Origin: Bacillus cereus
GTDB lineage: Bacteria > Bacillota > Bacilli > Bacillales > Bacillaceae_G
Direction of reading: 5' to 3'
NCBI RefSeq assembly: GCF_002584535.1
Contig: NZ_NUOT01000061.1
Span: 1-64,000, forward strand
Length of the DNA stretch: 64,000 nt
Position 1 is the stretch's first letter; every line of letters begins with the position of its first letter. A model generated the notes under the pieces. The model was not told the origin of the DNA, ran no database searches, and worked only from the letters and a program-made list of their open reading frames with translations. The position numbers were made by a program, and so were the translations under genes. Positions 26,755 to 34,969 of this stretch are shown here, one piece after another.

Positions 26755-27093
26755 ATGACTATGATTACAAAGATAATGAAAAAAAGAGAATGGGAAGTAG
26801 CAAAAGCAAAAGGAAATATAATTGAAGCTTCACTAATGCAAGAAGGATTTATTCATTGTTCTTTTTTAGAACAATCTCTTCAAGTGGCAGAAAAACATTT
26901 TAGCAGGGAAATGGAGTTAGTACTACTTCTAATTGATTCGTCATTAGTTGATGCGGAGATAAAATATGAATTGGCTTCTAATGGTCAAAACTATCCACAT
27001 ATATACGGAACTGTAAATACTCATGCTGTTGTGAAAGTAGTAGAACTTCAGAAAGAAAATGGCGTCTATGTTTTACCAGTAGAGTTGGAATAA
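26755..27093 (+). CDS. DUF952 family protein
   Basis: 112 residues. The DUF952 signature E-G-F-I-H-C-S near residue 39 and F-P/Y-P-H-I-Y-G near the C terminus are present. The family has a small ADP-ribosyltransferase-like fold and unknown function. GAAGGGAAGAAGG ribosome binding site. Followed after 100 bp by a serine hydrolase gene. Confidence 0.88.
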   Translation: MTMITKIMKKREWEVAKAKGNIIEASLMQEGFIHCSFLEQSLQVAEKHFSREMELVLLLIDSSLVDAEIKYELASNGQNYPHIYGTVNTHAVVKVVELQKENGVYVLPVELE

Positions 27094-27194
27094 AAATAGT
27101 AGAATACCTATTTGTTAACCTCATAAAAGGATTTTTGATTTGTATTATCGAAATACTGAAAGGGATAAAAACGAAATCGAGAAGAGGCGTACAA

Positions 27195-27959
27195 ATGGAG
27201 GAAGTAATCAAGAAAATAAAAGAAATAAAATCGGGTCACGTAGGTATCGTTGTTTATTCACCAGAAAGCCAAAATATTATCGCTTTATATAATGATGATA
27301 TATTGGTTCCACTAGCGTCTGCCGCAAAAGTGGCAATTGGATTTGTGGTAGCTAAAATGGTTGAAGAGAATCAAGTTCGCTGGAGTGATGAAATCGCAAA
27401 TATCGTATTTAATCCGAAAGAAGATAGTAAAGAAATATATCCACATCTACAAAAAAGAACTGTATTAACATTAAGAAATGCTGTGGAAGTAATGATTGCA
27501 TGTCATGACAATTGTATTGCACAATCTGTTGTGAACTTTTGCGGTGGATGGGAAGAAGTAAATAAGAGAATTCAATGTTCCTTTTCAAAGATTAATGTTA
27601 CGAAAGACCCAAGGGATGTGAAAAACGTTGGGAAATTAAAACAAGTTCTTAAACTTTTAATTCATATATTCCAAGGATATGAATCGGATCCAGTGTTATG
27701 GGAACCCATTATAAATGGAATGGTAAGACAACAAGGGAAATATGAGGGAATACGAAGTTACCACTTGGCACATATGACAGGTGGATTGTCTACAGCTGTT
27801 ATGAATATTGGTATACTAGGAACATTTCATGAAAATCCATTGCTTTATGTAATTGGTGGAATGGAGTTACCAAATCGGTATGAGAATCAAGAAGCTGATA
27901 TGAAAATAATAGAAACATTACAATGTTTGTATAAAGAGTATACAGGATGCTATTTATAA
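27195..27959 (+). CDS. Beta-lactamase-like serine hydrolase, no signal peptide
   Basis: 254 residues. Active-site S-A-A-K motif near residue 40 in L-A-S-A-A-K-V, C-H-D-N in place of S-D-N near 105, and H-M-T-G-G in place of K-T-G near 196: a degenerate class A beta-lactamase fold. No export signal. Altered second and third motifs make true beta-lactam hydrolysis doubtful. The open frame begins at 27135 but protein-like sequence starts at the ATG at 27195, preceded by AGAAGAGGCG. It forms a tight group with the two acetyltransferase genes that follow. Confidence 0.78.
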   Translation: MEEVIKKIKEIKSGHVGIVVYSPESQNIIALYNDDILVPLASAAKVAIGFVVAKMVEENQVRWSDEIANIVFNPKEDSKEIYPHLQKRTVLTLRNAVEVMIACHDNCIAQSVVNFCGGWEEVNKRIQCSFSKINVTKDPRDVKNVGKLKQVLKLLIHIFQGYESDPVLWEPIINGMVRQQGKYEGIRSYHLAHMTGGLSTAVMNIGILGTFHENPLLYVIGGMELPNRYENQEADMKIIETLQCLYKEYTGCYL

Positions 27960-27980
27960 TGAAGAGAAAGGAGAATAGAC

Positions 27981-28403
27981 TTGGAAATTACACAACAAAA
28001 CAATTCAAAAGACAGCGAGTACATTAAAAATAAAGTAATCCAATACAATATGTCTGTACTACCAGATGAAGTAAAAAGTCCACTAGAACATGTAAGTTTT
28101 CTATTAAAAGACAATGCTGGCAAAATATTTGGAGGCATAACAGGCACAATATATTTTTATCACCTCCATATCGATTTTTTATGGGTGGATGAGTCAGTAC
28201 GTCATGGAGGATATGGTAGTCAACTATTAAATAAAATTGAAGAAATTGCCAAAGAGAAAAACTGTAGGCTTATACTACTTGATTCATTTAGTTTTCAAGC
28301 ACCTGAATTTTATAAGAAACATGGTTACAGGGAGTTTGGCGTAGTGGAAGATCATCCTAAAGGGTATAGTCAACATTTTTTAGAAAAGCAATTAAAATTG
28401 TGA
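27981..28403 (+). CDS. GNAT family acetyltransferase
   Basis: 140 residues. Acetyl-CoA site V-R-H-G-G-Y-G-S-Q-L-L near residue 75 and the C-terminal F-Y-K-K-H-G-Y motif. TTG start with AAAGGAGAA 7 nt upstream. It lies 21 nt after the serine hydrolase gene and 42 nt before another GNAT gene, so all three may be one transcript. Substrate unknown. Confidence 0.88.
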   Translation: MEITQQNNSKDSEYIKNKVIQYNMSVLPDEVKSPLEHVSFLLKDNAGKIFGGITGTIYFYHLHIDFLWVDESVRHGGYGSQLLNKIEEIAKEKNCRLILLDSFSFQAPEFYKKHGYREFGVVEDHPKGYSQHFLEKQLKL

Positions 28404-28445
28404 AATAATTATATTATGTAAATTGAATATTGGGAGGTAAATAGA

Positions 28446-28847
28446 ATGTACAATTATACATTTCATCATAAACAACCTATTACTGCAAAAAAAGTGAAGC
28501 TACTGTACAATTCTGTTGGTTGGTGGCCTGAAAGAGATGAAGAAGATATTTCTAAAATGTTAGAGAATAGTATAGCGATTGGTGTATGGAAAGAGAAGCA
28601 ATTAATAGGATTTGCAAGAGCAGTAACTGATGGTGTGTTTCGAGCGTATATTGAAGATGTTGTAGTACATAATAGTGTAAGGAATAAGGAAATTGGTGAG
28701 AAAATGATGACAATCTTGCTTCATGAGCTTGCTCATATAGATATTGTAAGTCTATTTTGTGAAGAAAAATTAATAAAATTCTATGGAAAACAACAATTCA
28801 AAGCAACGAGGCAAATAGTCATGCATCGTAATCAGCTTACAAGATAA
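28446..28847 (+). CDS. GNAT family acetyltransferase
   Basis: 133 residues, compact GNAT fold: G-V-W-K-E-K-Q-L-I-G-F-A-R-A-V-T-D-G and I-E-D-V-V-V are the acceptor-side strands, followed by a diverged pyrophosphate loop (R-N-K-E-I-G-E-K-M-M) and F-Y-G-K-Q-Q-F. GGGAGG ribosome binding site. Similar to small acetyltransferases of unknown target in many Bacillus genomes. The 200 bp after it hold open but startless codons, perhaps the tail of a lost gene. Confidence 0.85.
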   Translation: MYNYTFHHKQPITAKKVKLLYNSVGWWPERDEEDISKMLENSIAIGVWKEKQLIGFARAVTDGVFRAYIEDVVVHNSVRNKEIGEKMMTILLHELAHIDIVSLFCEEKLIKFYGKQQFKATRQIVMHRNQLTR

Positions 28848-29081
28848 GAGAATACGAGGTGGGAAGGGATCAAAGGAAGCAACACGTACATACTGCTTTT
28901 CAAAAAGAAAAGTAACGAAGATTCTCTAGACGGATGGAATGCTACATGTATGAGAATTCATAATAAAATATTTGTAATTGATACACTGATGAATCAAGTA
29001 CCTGAAACAAATTATTCTTTGCGGACAAGAGTGATGGAAATTATATAATATAGTCTGATGAAGACCAATAGGAGACAGGCC

Positions 29082-29675
29082 ATGAAAGAGAACGAATTGT
29101 ATGTTTATCACATCGTTACTAGGAAAAAAATGATTCTTGGGCAGATAATTAACTTTGATAAGAACCAAAATAATACCTTATATCGCTTCTTTTTTGAGAG
29201 AGAACAATTGAATTCAAAAGGTGAAGACTTTATTCAGATTATACAAGATCATTATACAAATACAGGATTGAACATGAATAAAGAAAATGCCGAAGTAGCG
29301 ATTAAGTATGTAGACCAAACAATCAGAGCAATTAGAGAAGTGATAGTAGAAATGGTTAGACTACAAGAATATCCTGAATATCCTTCAAGATTGTCTTGCT
29401 TATACGCTGCGAAAAGTTATGAAGATGCTTTGAAATGGAAAAAATTATTTGATTCTTATAGTCGGAAAGTTTTGCAGATTGTTAAGCTTCGAGTTATGGG
29501 GAATTCTTTTGAGGGTGATGGAAACCTTTTACCAAAGGAAGATGGTGTTCCTTTCTCTCGAAAAATTGAACAAGCTAAAGAATATTGGAAGGGTAATGTA
29601 AAAAATGAGCTTCCAGAGCTTTTAATTAATGGGAAAATTGAAGTGGTGGAAATTATTGATGATTTCTCAGCTTAA
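29082..29675 (+). CDS. DUF2441 family protein
   Basis: About 197 residues. Y-H-I-V-T-R-K-K-M-x-L-G-Q at the N terminus and the [12 protein letters not shown] motif in the centre mark DUF2441, a family with a likely ADP-ribosyltransferase-like fold of unknown function. The frame begins at 29058, but AGGAGACAGG just before 29082 sets the start. The DUF4241 gene follows 48 nt later. Confidence 0.83.
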   Translation: MKENELYVYHIVTRKKMILGQIINFDKNQNNTLYRFFFEREQLNSKGEDFIQIIQDHYTNTGLNMNKENAEVAIKYVDQTIRAIREVIVEMVRLQEYPEYPSRLSCLYAAKSYEDALKWKKLFDSYSRKVLQIVKLRVMGNSFEGDGNLLPKEDGVPFSRKIEQAKEYWKGNVKNELPELLINGKIEVVEIIDDFSA

Positions 29676-29722
29676 ATTCTAGGAAAGTCTATGAATAAAT
29701 GAACGAGAGGAAGAAAAATAGT

Positions 29723-30337
29723 ATGTCAAAGTTATTACATGAATTATCTAAATTGAATAGTGAAATATTACGTTCTGAAGTATTAGATCATTTAAAAGTT
29801 ACTTCAGGAAAATTGGTTGCTTGTGATCCTCTTATTTTTAATAAAAATCACTTCGAACAAACAATTAAGCTAGGTACATATCCAATTATTGCTTGGTGGA
29901 ACGAGGAAGATGGTGTAATTGCTGGTGCTGAATTGAAAGTATCGGAATCAAAAGCGGTAGAGTGGAAGATGGCAACAAAGCCAGGGCAGAATGTAAGTGA
30001 ACTAGAGGAAGGCTACATTTTTGGCTATCCAGTTGATACGGGACTAGGGTGTTTTGCAGATGTAGAAGCAATTGATAAGTTAGAAGAAGTAGAAGATAGA
30101 CTACAACAAGAACTAGGAGACGAATTTATTAGTTTGTATGATGATCTAATAGATGACGTACTAACAGAACATGATGATGAGTGGGGAAATTGTGTAGTGT
30201 GTGAGGAAACGGGGAGTAATATTATTATGTTCCGTTCGGGTTATGGTGATGGTTTTTATCCTTCCTATTGGGGGATTGATGAGAAGGGAAATATAGTTTC
30301 ACTTGTAACTGATTTTCAAGTATTGCATGAGGAATAA
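29723..30337 (+). CDS. DUF4241 family protein
   Basis: About 204 residues. G-K-L-V-A-C-D-P-L near 30, G-Y-P-V-D-T-G-L-G-C-F-A-D in the middle and F-R-S-G-Y-G-D-G-F-Y-P-S-Y-W-G near the C terminus identify DUF4241. Family members are often found near polymorphic toxin or immunity genes, but no toxin is nearby here. AGAGGAAG ribosome binding site before the ATG at 29723. Confidence 0.85.
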   Translation: MSKLLHELSKLNSEILRSEVLDHLKVTSGKLVACDPLIFNKNHFEQTIKLGTYPIIAWWNEEDGVIAGAELKVSESKAVEWKMATKPGQNVSELEEGYIFGYPVDTGLGCFADVEAIDKLEEVEDRLQQELGDEFISLYDDLIDDVLTEHDDEWGNCVVCEETGSNIIMFRSGYGDGFYPSYWGIDEKGNIVSLVTDFQVLHEE

Positions 30338-30432
30338 ATGAATAATGGTATAGGGGCTTTGAACAGTAGAGTAGAATGAGATGTGGAAATCAGAAATACA
30401 CGCTTAGACGCTGTACATAGATAGAACAATGA

Positions 30433-30552
30433 GGAGTTTCAATTAGATTATATATCGGAAATCGTGCTGAAAGGGAACATGCACATCACTTTTATAAAAA
30501 TATGGGGTACAGGTTTTGTGAAAGGTTTGGTGTGATGAGAGAGGATTTAAGA
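30433..30552 (+). pseudogene. C-terminal remnant of a GNAT acetyltransferase
   Basis: A startless frame reads I-R-L-Y-I-G-N-R-A-E-R-E and then H-H-F-Y-K-N-M-G-Y-R-F, which is the typical last helix-strand of a GNAT enzyme. The rest of the gene is missing. It runs in frame into the DUF2809 gene, so the older start at 30502 gives a chimeric N terminus. Confidence 0.65.
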
Positions 30553-30939
30553 ATGGAATATAAACGAAATAGGGTACTGTATGCGGCACTAACCATAATA
30601 GTAATTATCTTTGGATTGGGATCAAGAAAGTTCGCGTATGTTTTACCAGATTTATTAAATGCCTATTTAGGAGATGCACTATGGGCGCTGATGATTTTCA
30701 TTGGAGTTGGATTTCTTTTTCATAAAATGGAGACTAAAAAGATTGCATTTTTAAGTTTACTATTTTGCTATGGGATTGAAATGAGTCAATTATATCATGC
30801 GGAATGGATAGATAGTATACGGGCAACGACATTAGGTGGACTTATATTAGGATATGGTTTTTTGTGGAGTGATTTATTAGCGTATACAATTGGAGTTGGA
30901 ATAGGTATGCTTTTTGAATTCATATTTCGAAAAGTATAA
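30553..30939 (+). CDS. DUF2809 membrane protein
   Basis: About 128 residues with four membrane segments. G-L-G-S-R-K at the end of the first segment and Q-L-Y-H-A-E-W-I-D-x-I-R-x-T-x-x-G fit the DUF2809 family, found also in antibiotic-production neighbourhoods; function unknown. GAGAGGA at 30538-30544 supports the ATG at 30553. The upstream in-frame codons belong to a GNAT remnant. Confidence 0.82.
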   Translation: MEYKRNRVLYAALTIIVIIFGLGSRKFAYVLPDLLNAYLGDALWALMIFIGVGFLFHKMETKKIAFLSLLFCYGIEMSQLYHAEWIDSIRATTLGGLILGYGFLWSDLLAYTIGVGIGMLFEFIFRKV

Positions 30940-31118
30940 AAGGCTTCGGATTTCATAAAGGGGTATATGTACAATGGAACACATATTAGATATTACAAAT
31001 TTTTGGTTTCAAGACGAGCAAGTAACAGTAGAAACGACCCAACTGAAAGTAACGAAGATTATAGGGAATAAGTAAAATTATATATTAAAAGAAAAAGTTC
31101 AAAAGGCAGTTGTTGGCT

Positions 31119-31265
31119 GAAAGAAAAGTATTAAATCAATTTGCACAACGTTGGATGAACGACAATGTGCTCACTGCTATCTAGAATCTCAAATCCATCG
31201 CACAAGAGATTGATCTTACCCTCGCTCAACTCGCAGTAGCTTGGGTACTACAAAACCAGGACGTT
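31119..31265 (+). pseudogene. Aldo/keto reductase remnant
   Basis: A frame with one internal TAG reads E-R-K-V-L-N-Q-F, then L-K-S-I-A-Q-E-I-D-L-T-L-A-Q and A-W-V-L-Q-N-Q-D-V, the conserved late helix and cofactor region of aldo/keto reductases. Both ends are lost. It stops where a LysR remnant on the other strand begins. Confidence 0.65.
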
Positions 31266-31680
31266 TATAACTTTCCACCGACGATGGAACGACAGAAACA
31301 CCCATTCCTGTTGCGACTAAATTAACAATAGTTTGCATTTGAATAGCTTCTTGAACAACATTTAAACTTACACCATAATCCAAAAAGTAGCTAACAATTA
31401 AATCATAAAAATTTGGACCAAAATGACGTGGAAACAAAATAAATGGTTCATCAATTAACAATTGGAGTGGAATTTCGGGTAATGAGGCGAAAGGGTGATC
31501 TTGATGTAAAACCAATCTTAAAGATTCTTCAGCACAAACTTCAGAAGATAGTATCTCATTGTTCTGTTTAGAACGAAAAAATCCAATATGAATTTGTTTT
31601 TCATAGAGTGCTTTTAGTTGCTGCTCCGTTGTCATTTCACGTAATATAAGATGGATTTTATGAAATATCGTATTTTCCTA
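31216..31680 (-). pseudogene. LysR regulator fragment (effector domain only)
   Basis: The minus strand encodes most of a LysR effector-binding domain (F-R-S-K-Q-N, V-L-H-Q-D-H-P-F-A, G-M-G-V-S-V-V-P-S-S) but no helix-turn-helix. Coding similarity continues upstream of the first ATG (K-I-H-L-I-L-R-E), so the gene has lost its 5' part. Its last 12 or so codons lie antisense to the aldo/keto reductase remnant, marking a rearrangement joint near 31260. Confidence 0.7.
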
Positions 31681-31931
31681 ATGTCCATTTTGATCCATCC
31701 CTTCTGCTAAAATCCAATAAGGACTTCTCATTTATTATCAAACTCATATAGGTACCTAGTATTTTCGTAGTCATGATTTTTATGTTTTACGGCTCTTTGG
31801 TATTAGGGAGAGGAGATGTTTTAGGGTTTATCGACCTGTTCTATAGAATAAGGAAAAAATACCTTTCTTCAAATAACCTGTCAGCTAGTTAAGTAATTAC
31901 ACAAACCCATTTTAACATAAATATCCAACAT

Positions 31932-31969
31932 AAAAATCACCTCAAAGAATAACTAAAGAGGTGATTTTT
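31932..31969 (+). terminator. Hairpin terminator
   Basis: Perfect 12-bp stem (arms 31932-31943 and 31958-31969), ending in T5. The stretch 31690-31931 before it shows no intact gene. Confidence 0.7.
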
Positions 31970-32113
31970 ATCAATCTTTATGATAAACAAGCATACAGGA
32001 CATAATGTCTCATATGTTGCATATATTGCAATGAAAACAGTACAAGAAAATTTTGTTCCTTGGTTAGCTTCATAAACTGATATGTTAGCAGAAGATTGGG
32101 AGGTTATAGAGTT

Positions 32114-32374
32114 ATGGAAAATACGGTAACTCAACAGGATATTGATAATATTTTAGAAAAAACGAAATGGACAGTGGAAGAATTTCATGGTAAATGTACA
32201 GTCGTGGTTGCGAAATTGCCAAATGGATTTATTTTAACCGAATCCAGCTCATGTACTAATCCTGCTGATTATGATGTGAATATTGGTATTGAATGTTGTA
32301 AAGAACGTATTGTAAATAAAATTTGGGAATTAGAAGGATATAGATTGCAATGTGAGTTAGCTAAATTCGTTTAG
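32114..32374 (+). CDS. Phage Gp49-like family protein
   Basis: 86 residues with the phage Gp49/66 signature: V-T-Q-Q-D-I-D near the start, C-T-V-V-V-A-K-L-P-N-G-F, then N-P-A-D-Y-D-x-x-I-G-x-x-x-C-K-x-R-I-x-x-K-I-W-E-L-E-G-Y. Found in many phages and phage remnants; function unknown. GGGAGG at 32098-32103 supports the ATG at 32114. No other phage genes adjoin, so it is a lone remnant or adopted gene. Confidence 0.85.
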   Translation: MENTVTQQDIDNILEKTKWTVEEFHGKCTVVVAKLPNGFILTESSSCTNPADYDVNIGIECCKERIVNKIWELEGYRLQCELAKFV

Positions 32375-32393
32375 TTAGCCACTATTAGTGAAG

Positions 32394-32480
32394 TGTCCTA
32401 AAAAGTTAGACGATTCCTTCCTTAGGTAACTTCTTGGGCATGAACTCGGTATTGTACCGGGCTCATGCCCTTTAGTTTTG
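32394..32480 (-). mobile_element. IS3-family transposase 3' remnant
   Basis: The minus strand reads K-L-K-G-M-S-P-V-Q-Y-R, the conserved C terminus of IS3/IS150-type OrfB transposases, followed by a stop at 32422 and a terminal sequence starting TGTCCTAAAAAGTTAGAC. Only about 90 bp remain. The remnant starts directly after the rpiA stop codon. Confidence 0.75.
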
Positions 32481-33146
32481 TCATAATACTTTTATTCCTT
32501 TTTCAGTTGCAATAATTGTTTTATCTACCATGTTAATAAATAGACCAGTTTCAATTACACCCGTTATCATTTTTAACTGCTGATGAGTTTCGAGTGGATT
32601 GGCTATTTGATTTGGAAAAATACAATCTAAGATCATATTTCCATTGTCTGTTTTAAATGGTTTATTGTTTTGGATACGTAAAATTGTCTGGCAGCCAAAT
32701 GATTGAATTCGTTTTGCAGTTTGCTCCCAAGCGAAAGGTACTATTTCAATAGGAAGAGGAAAAATACCTAAATTCGTTACAAGTTTCGATTCATCAGCGA
32801 CTATGATAAGTTTCTGGGAAGACACAGCAACTATTTTTTCGCGAAGAAGTGCACCACCGCCCCCTTTAATTAACTGTAAATCCGGGTTAATCTCATCTGC
32901 ACCATCAATGGTGAGATCAAGATAATCTACGTCATTTAAAGAGATTAAGGGGATAGACAGTTGCTCTGCTAATTTTTGAGTTTCTATTGATGTTGGTACA
33001 GCTTGAATAGATAAACCTTCATTTACTAGCTGTCCCAATTTTTGTATTGTCCAATATACAGTGGAACCAGTACCAAGGCCGATTTTCATCCCATCTTTTA
33101 CAAAATCACTAGCATATTCACCAACTAAGCGTTTTAAATGTTTCAT
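32481..33146 (-). CDS. rpiA: Ribose-5-phosphate isomerase A
   Basis: 221-residue enzyme of the pentose phosphate pathway that interconverts ribose 5-phosphate and ribulose 5-phosphate. G-L-G-T-G-S-T near residue 21, D-G-A-D-E in the middle, and the K-G-G-G-G-A-L-L-R-E-K signature are complete. Full length. It lies 12 nt after the ferredoxin gene on the same strand, so the two are probably cotranscribed. Its end is flanked by an IS3 remnant that may have removed the original downstream region. Confidence 0.95.
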   Translation of the reverse strand: MKHLKRLVGEYASDFVKDGMKIGLGTGSTVYWTIQKLGQLVNEGLSIQAVPTSIETQKLAEQLSIPLISLNDVDYLDLTIDGADEINPDLQLIKGGGGALLREKIVAVSSQKLIIVADESKLVTNLGIFPLPIEIVPFAWEQTAKRIQSFGCQTILRIQNNKPFKTDNGNMILDCIFPNQIANPLETHQQLKMITGVIETGLFINMVDKTIIATEKGIKVL

Positions 33147-33158
33147 TCTGTTGCCTTT

Positions 33159-33479
33159 TCATTCCACAGGACGCGGCCCAGCATCTAATCCAGAATTTTC
33201 AACAGTCAATATTGGGCGAACGGTTAAATCAGTCTGTACACGCATTTGACATGACAATCGCAAATGATCTTCAATTCCTTTTTCGGTAATAGCATTCTTC
33301 TCAATATGTGTAGGCTCGTAGAAGTCTCCAGATACGATTTCTACACGGCAAGTCGTACAACGTGCTTTCCCGCCGCAGCGATGAAGAATATGGATATCAT
33401 TATCTTCGAGTGCTAGTACTAACTTTGTTCCTTCTTTTACATCAAATGTGCCATTACCTACAACAGTTAATTTTGGCAT
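33159..33479 (-). CDS. 2Fe-2S ferredoxin
   Basis: 106 residues. Plant/adrenodoxin-type iron-sulfur domain with ligands C35, C41, C44 and C77 (C-G-G-K-A-R-C-T-T-C, then C after 32 residues). A small electron carrier; redox partner unknown. AGGAGG ribosome binding site on the minus strand. First gene of a probable ferredoxin-rpiA unit. Confidence 0.9.
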   Translation of the reverse strand: MPKLTVVGNGTFDVKEGTKLVLALEDNDIHILHRCGGKARCTTCRVEIVSGDFYEPTHIEKNAITEKGIEDHLRLSCQMRVQTDLTVRPILTVENSGLDAGPRPVE

Positions 33480-33623
33480 ATTCCAGCCTCCTCGTGTAAA
33501 ATTCTACATAACATATTTATGACCGCACAATTACAAACATAAACATGATTTTTTTTATTTGACCCGTAACTTTTTCATTTGTTCAATCGTTAATTAAGTA
33601 AGCGCTGAAAAGGAGTGGTTATT

Positions 33624-34313
33624 TTGTGCACAAAAGTAACTCAGATGTTAAGAAATCCTATCGATATGAATCATTCAAATAAAAACTTTTTAATTGAAAA
33701 TTACGCAGAGTTAAAAAGGTACTGTACATTTTTAACCAAAAGTAAATGGGATGGAGAAGATCTTGCCCAAGAAACGGTTTGTAAAGTACTTCAAAAATAT
33801 GTGGAGAAAGATATTTGTATTACGCTTCTATATAAAATTGCTCGAAATAAATGGCTAGATCAACTAAAAACAAAATCAGTTCAAGAGAAATTAGAGCAGG
33901 AGGTTCCATTTGAAGAACCGCATGGTAAAATTGCTGATTTGCATGAGATGGCAGAGAAAGTCTTGTCTTTATTAAATATACAGCAATCCGTTATCTTCTT
34001 GTTAAAAGATGTTTTTCAATACAGCTTATCAGATATTGCGGAAATATGTTCAATCTCAGAAGGTGCAGTGAAGGCTTCCTTGTTTCGTAGTAGAAATAGA
34101 TTGAAAACGGTAAGTGAAGAAGAGAAGATTGAATTAGCCGGGCAGGATGATGACGTTGAAGTAATTGTAACAGCTATTCGTGAACAAAAACCACAATTGT
34201 TAACAAAACTTCTTCCGACAATACAGTTTGAACACGTATCACCTAAGCAGCCTGTACTATTATTCAATACAAAAGCACCTTCTTCTTACGGTTATATGCT
34301 ATGTGCAGCTTAA
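33624..34313 (+). CDS. ECF-like RNA polymerase sigma factor
   Basis: About 229 residues. Sigma region 2 (Y-A-E-L-K-R-Y-C-T-F-L, then E-D-L-A-Q-E-T-V-C-K-V) and region 4 (L-L-N-I-Q-Q-S-V-I-F-L-L-K, S-L-S-D-I-A-E-I, then S-E-G-A-V-K-A-S-L-F-R-S-R) are clear, plus a C-terminal extension of about 70 residues. The frame starts with GTG at 33615 but that overlaps the AAAGGAG site; TTG at 33624 fits better. No anti-sigma gene is adjacent; a clpP gene follows after 21 nt and is likely its cotranscript. Confidence 0.85.
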   Translation: MCTKVTQMLRNPIDMNHSNKNFLIENYAELKRYCTFLTKSKWDGEDLAQETVCKVLQKYVEKDICITLLYKIARNKWLDQLKTKSVQEKLEQEVPFEEPHGKIADLHEMAEKVLSLLNIQQSVIFLLKDVFQYSLSDIAEICSISEGAVKASLFRSRNRLKTVSEEEKIELAGQDDDVEVIVTAIREQKPQLLTKLLPTIQFEHVSPKQPVLLFNTKAPSSYGYMLCAA

Positions 34314-34334
34314 AAAGTAGATGGAGGGATTATA

Positions 34335-34916
34335 ATGAATGCAATTCCGTATGTTGTAGAACAAACAAAATTAGGAGAACGCTCCTATGATATATATTCA
34401 AGGTTGTTAAAAGACCGTATTGTCATGATCGGATCAGAAATTAATGATCAAGTAGCAAGCAGTATCGTGGCACAGTTATTATTTTTAGAGGCAGAAGATG
34501 CGGAGAAGGATATTTTTCTTTATATCAATAGTCCAGGAGGCTCAACTACAGCGGGATTTGCGATATTAGATACAATGAATTTGATTAAACCCGATGTTCA
34601 AACACTTTGTATGGGATTCGCAGCGTCATTTGGAGCCTTATTGTTACTCGCTGGAGCAAAAGGAAAAAGGTTTGCGCTTCCAAATAGTGAAATTATGATT
34701 CATCAGCCACTTGGCGGAGTAAAAGGGCAAGCGACGGAGATTGAAATAACTGCAAAACGAATATTAAAGTTAAAACATGATATTAATAAAATTATATCGG
34801 ATCGAACAGGTCAACCAGTTGAAAAGGTAGCGGAGGATACAGAAAGAGATTACTTTATGACTGCAGAAGAAGCGAAAGTATATGGTATTGTTGACGCTGT
34901 TATTGAAAAAAAATAA
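34335..34916 (+). CDS. clpP: ATP-dependent Clp protease proteolytic subunit (paralog)
   Basis: 193 residues. Catalytic triad S98 (G-F-A-A-S-F-G), H123 (M-I-H-Q-P) and D172 (R-D-Y-F-M). Forms the barrel chamber that degrades proteins fed by ClpX/ClpC. The variant motif around S98 and its place beside a sigma factor gene distinguish it from the usual housekeeping ClpP; B. cereus-group strains are known to have two ClpP proteins. No CtsR heptad operator was seen upstream. Confidence 0.93.
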   Translation: MNAIPYVVEQTKLGERSYDIYSRLLKDRIVMIGSEINDQVASSIVAQLLFLEAEDAEKDIFLYINSPGGSTTAGFAILDTMNLIKPDVQTLCMGFAASFGALLLLAGAKGKRFALPNSEIMIHQPLGGVKGQATEIEITAKRILKLKHDINKIISDRTGQPVEKVAEDTERDYFMTAEEAKVYGIVDAVIEKK

Positions 34917-34921
34917 CTTAA

Positions 34922-34961
34922 AATAGGCCAGAGAATATATGATTCTCCGGCCTATTTTTAT
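34922..34961. terminator. Bidirectional terminator
   Basis: Stem A-T-A-G-G-C-C-x-G-A-G-A-A-T with its complement, followed by T5, between convergent clpP and the glycine betaine binding protein gene. Confidence 0.88.
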
Positions 34962-34969
34962 GCCATAAA

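Noticed and set aside
31937-32134. Minus-strand frame and a 32-codon plus-strand frame at 31980
   Set aside because: The first overlaps a terminator and the Gp49-like gene start; the second has no well-placed ribosome binding site.
32096-32374. Prophage
   Set aside because: A single Gp49-like gene with no other phage genes, integrase or attachment sites is not enough.
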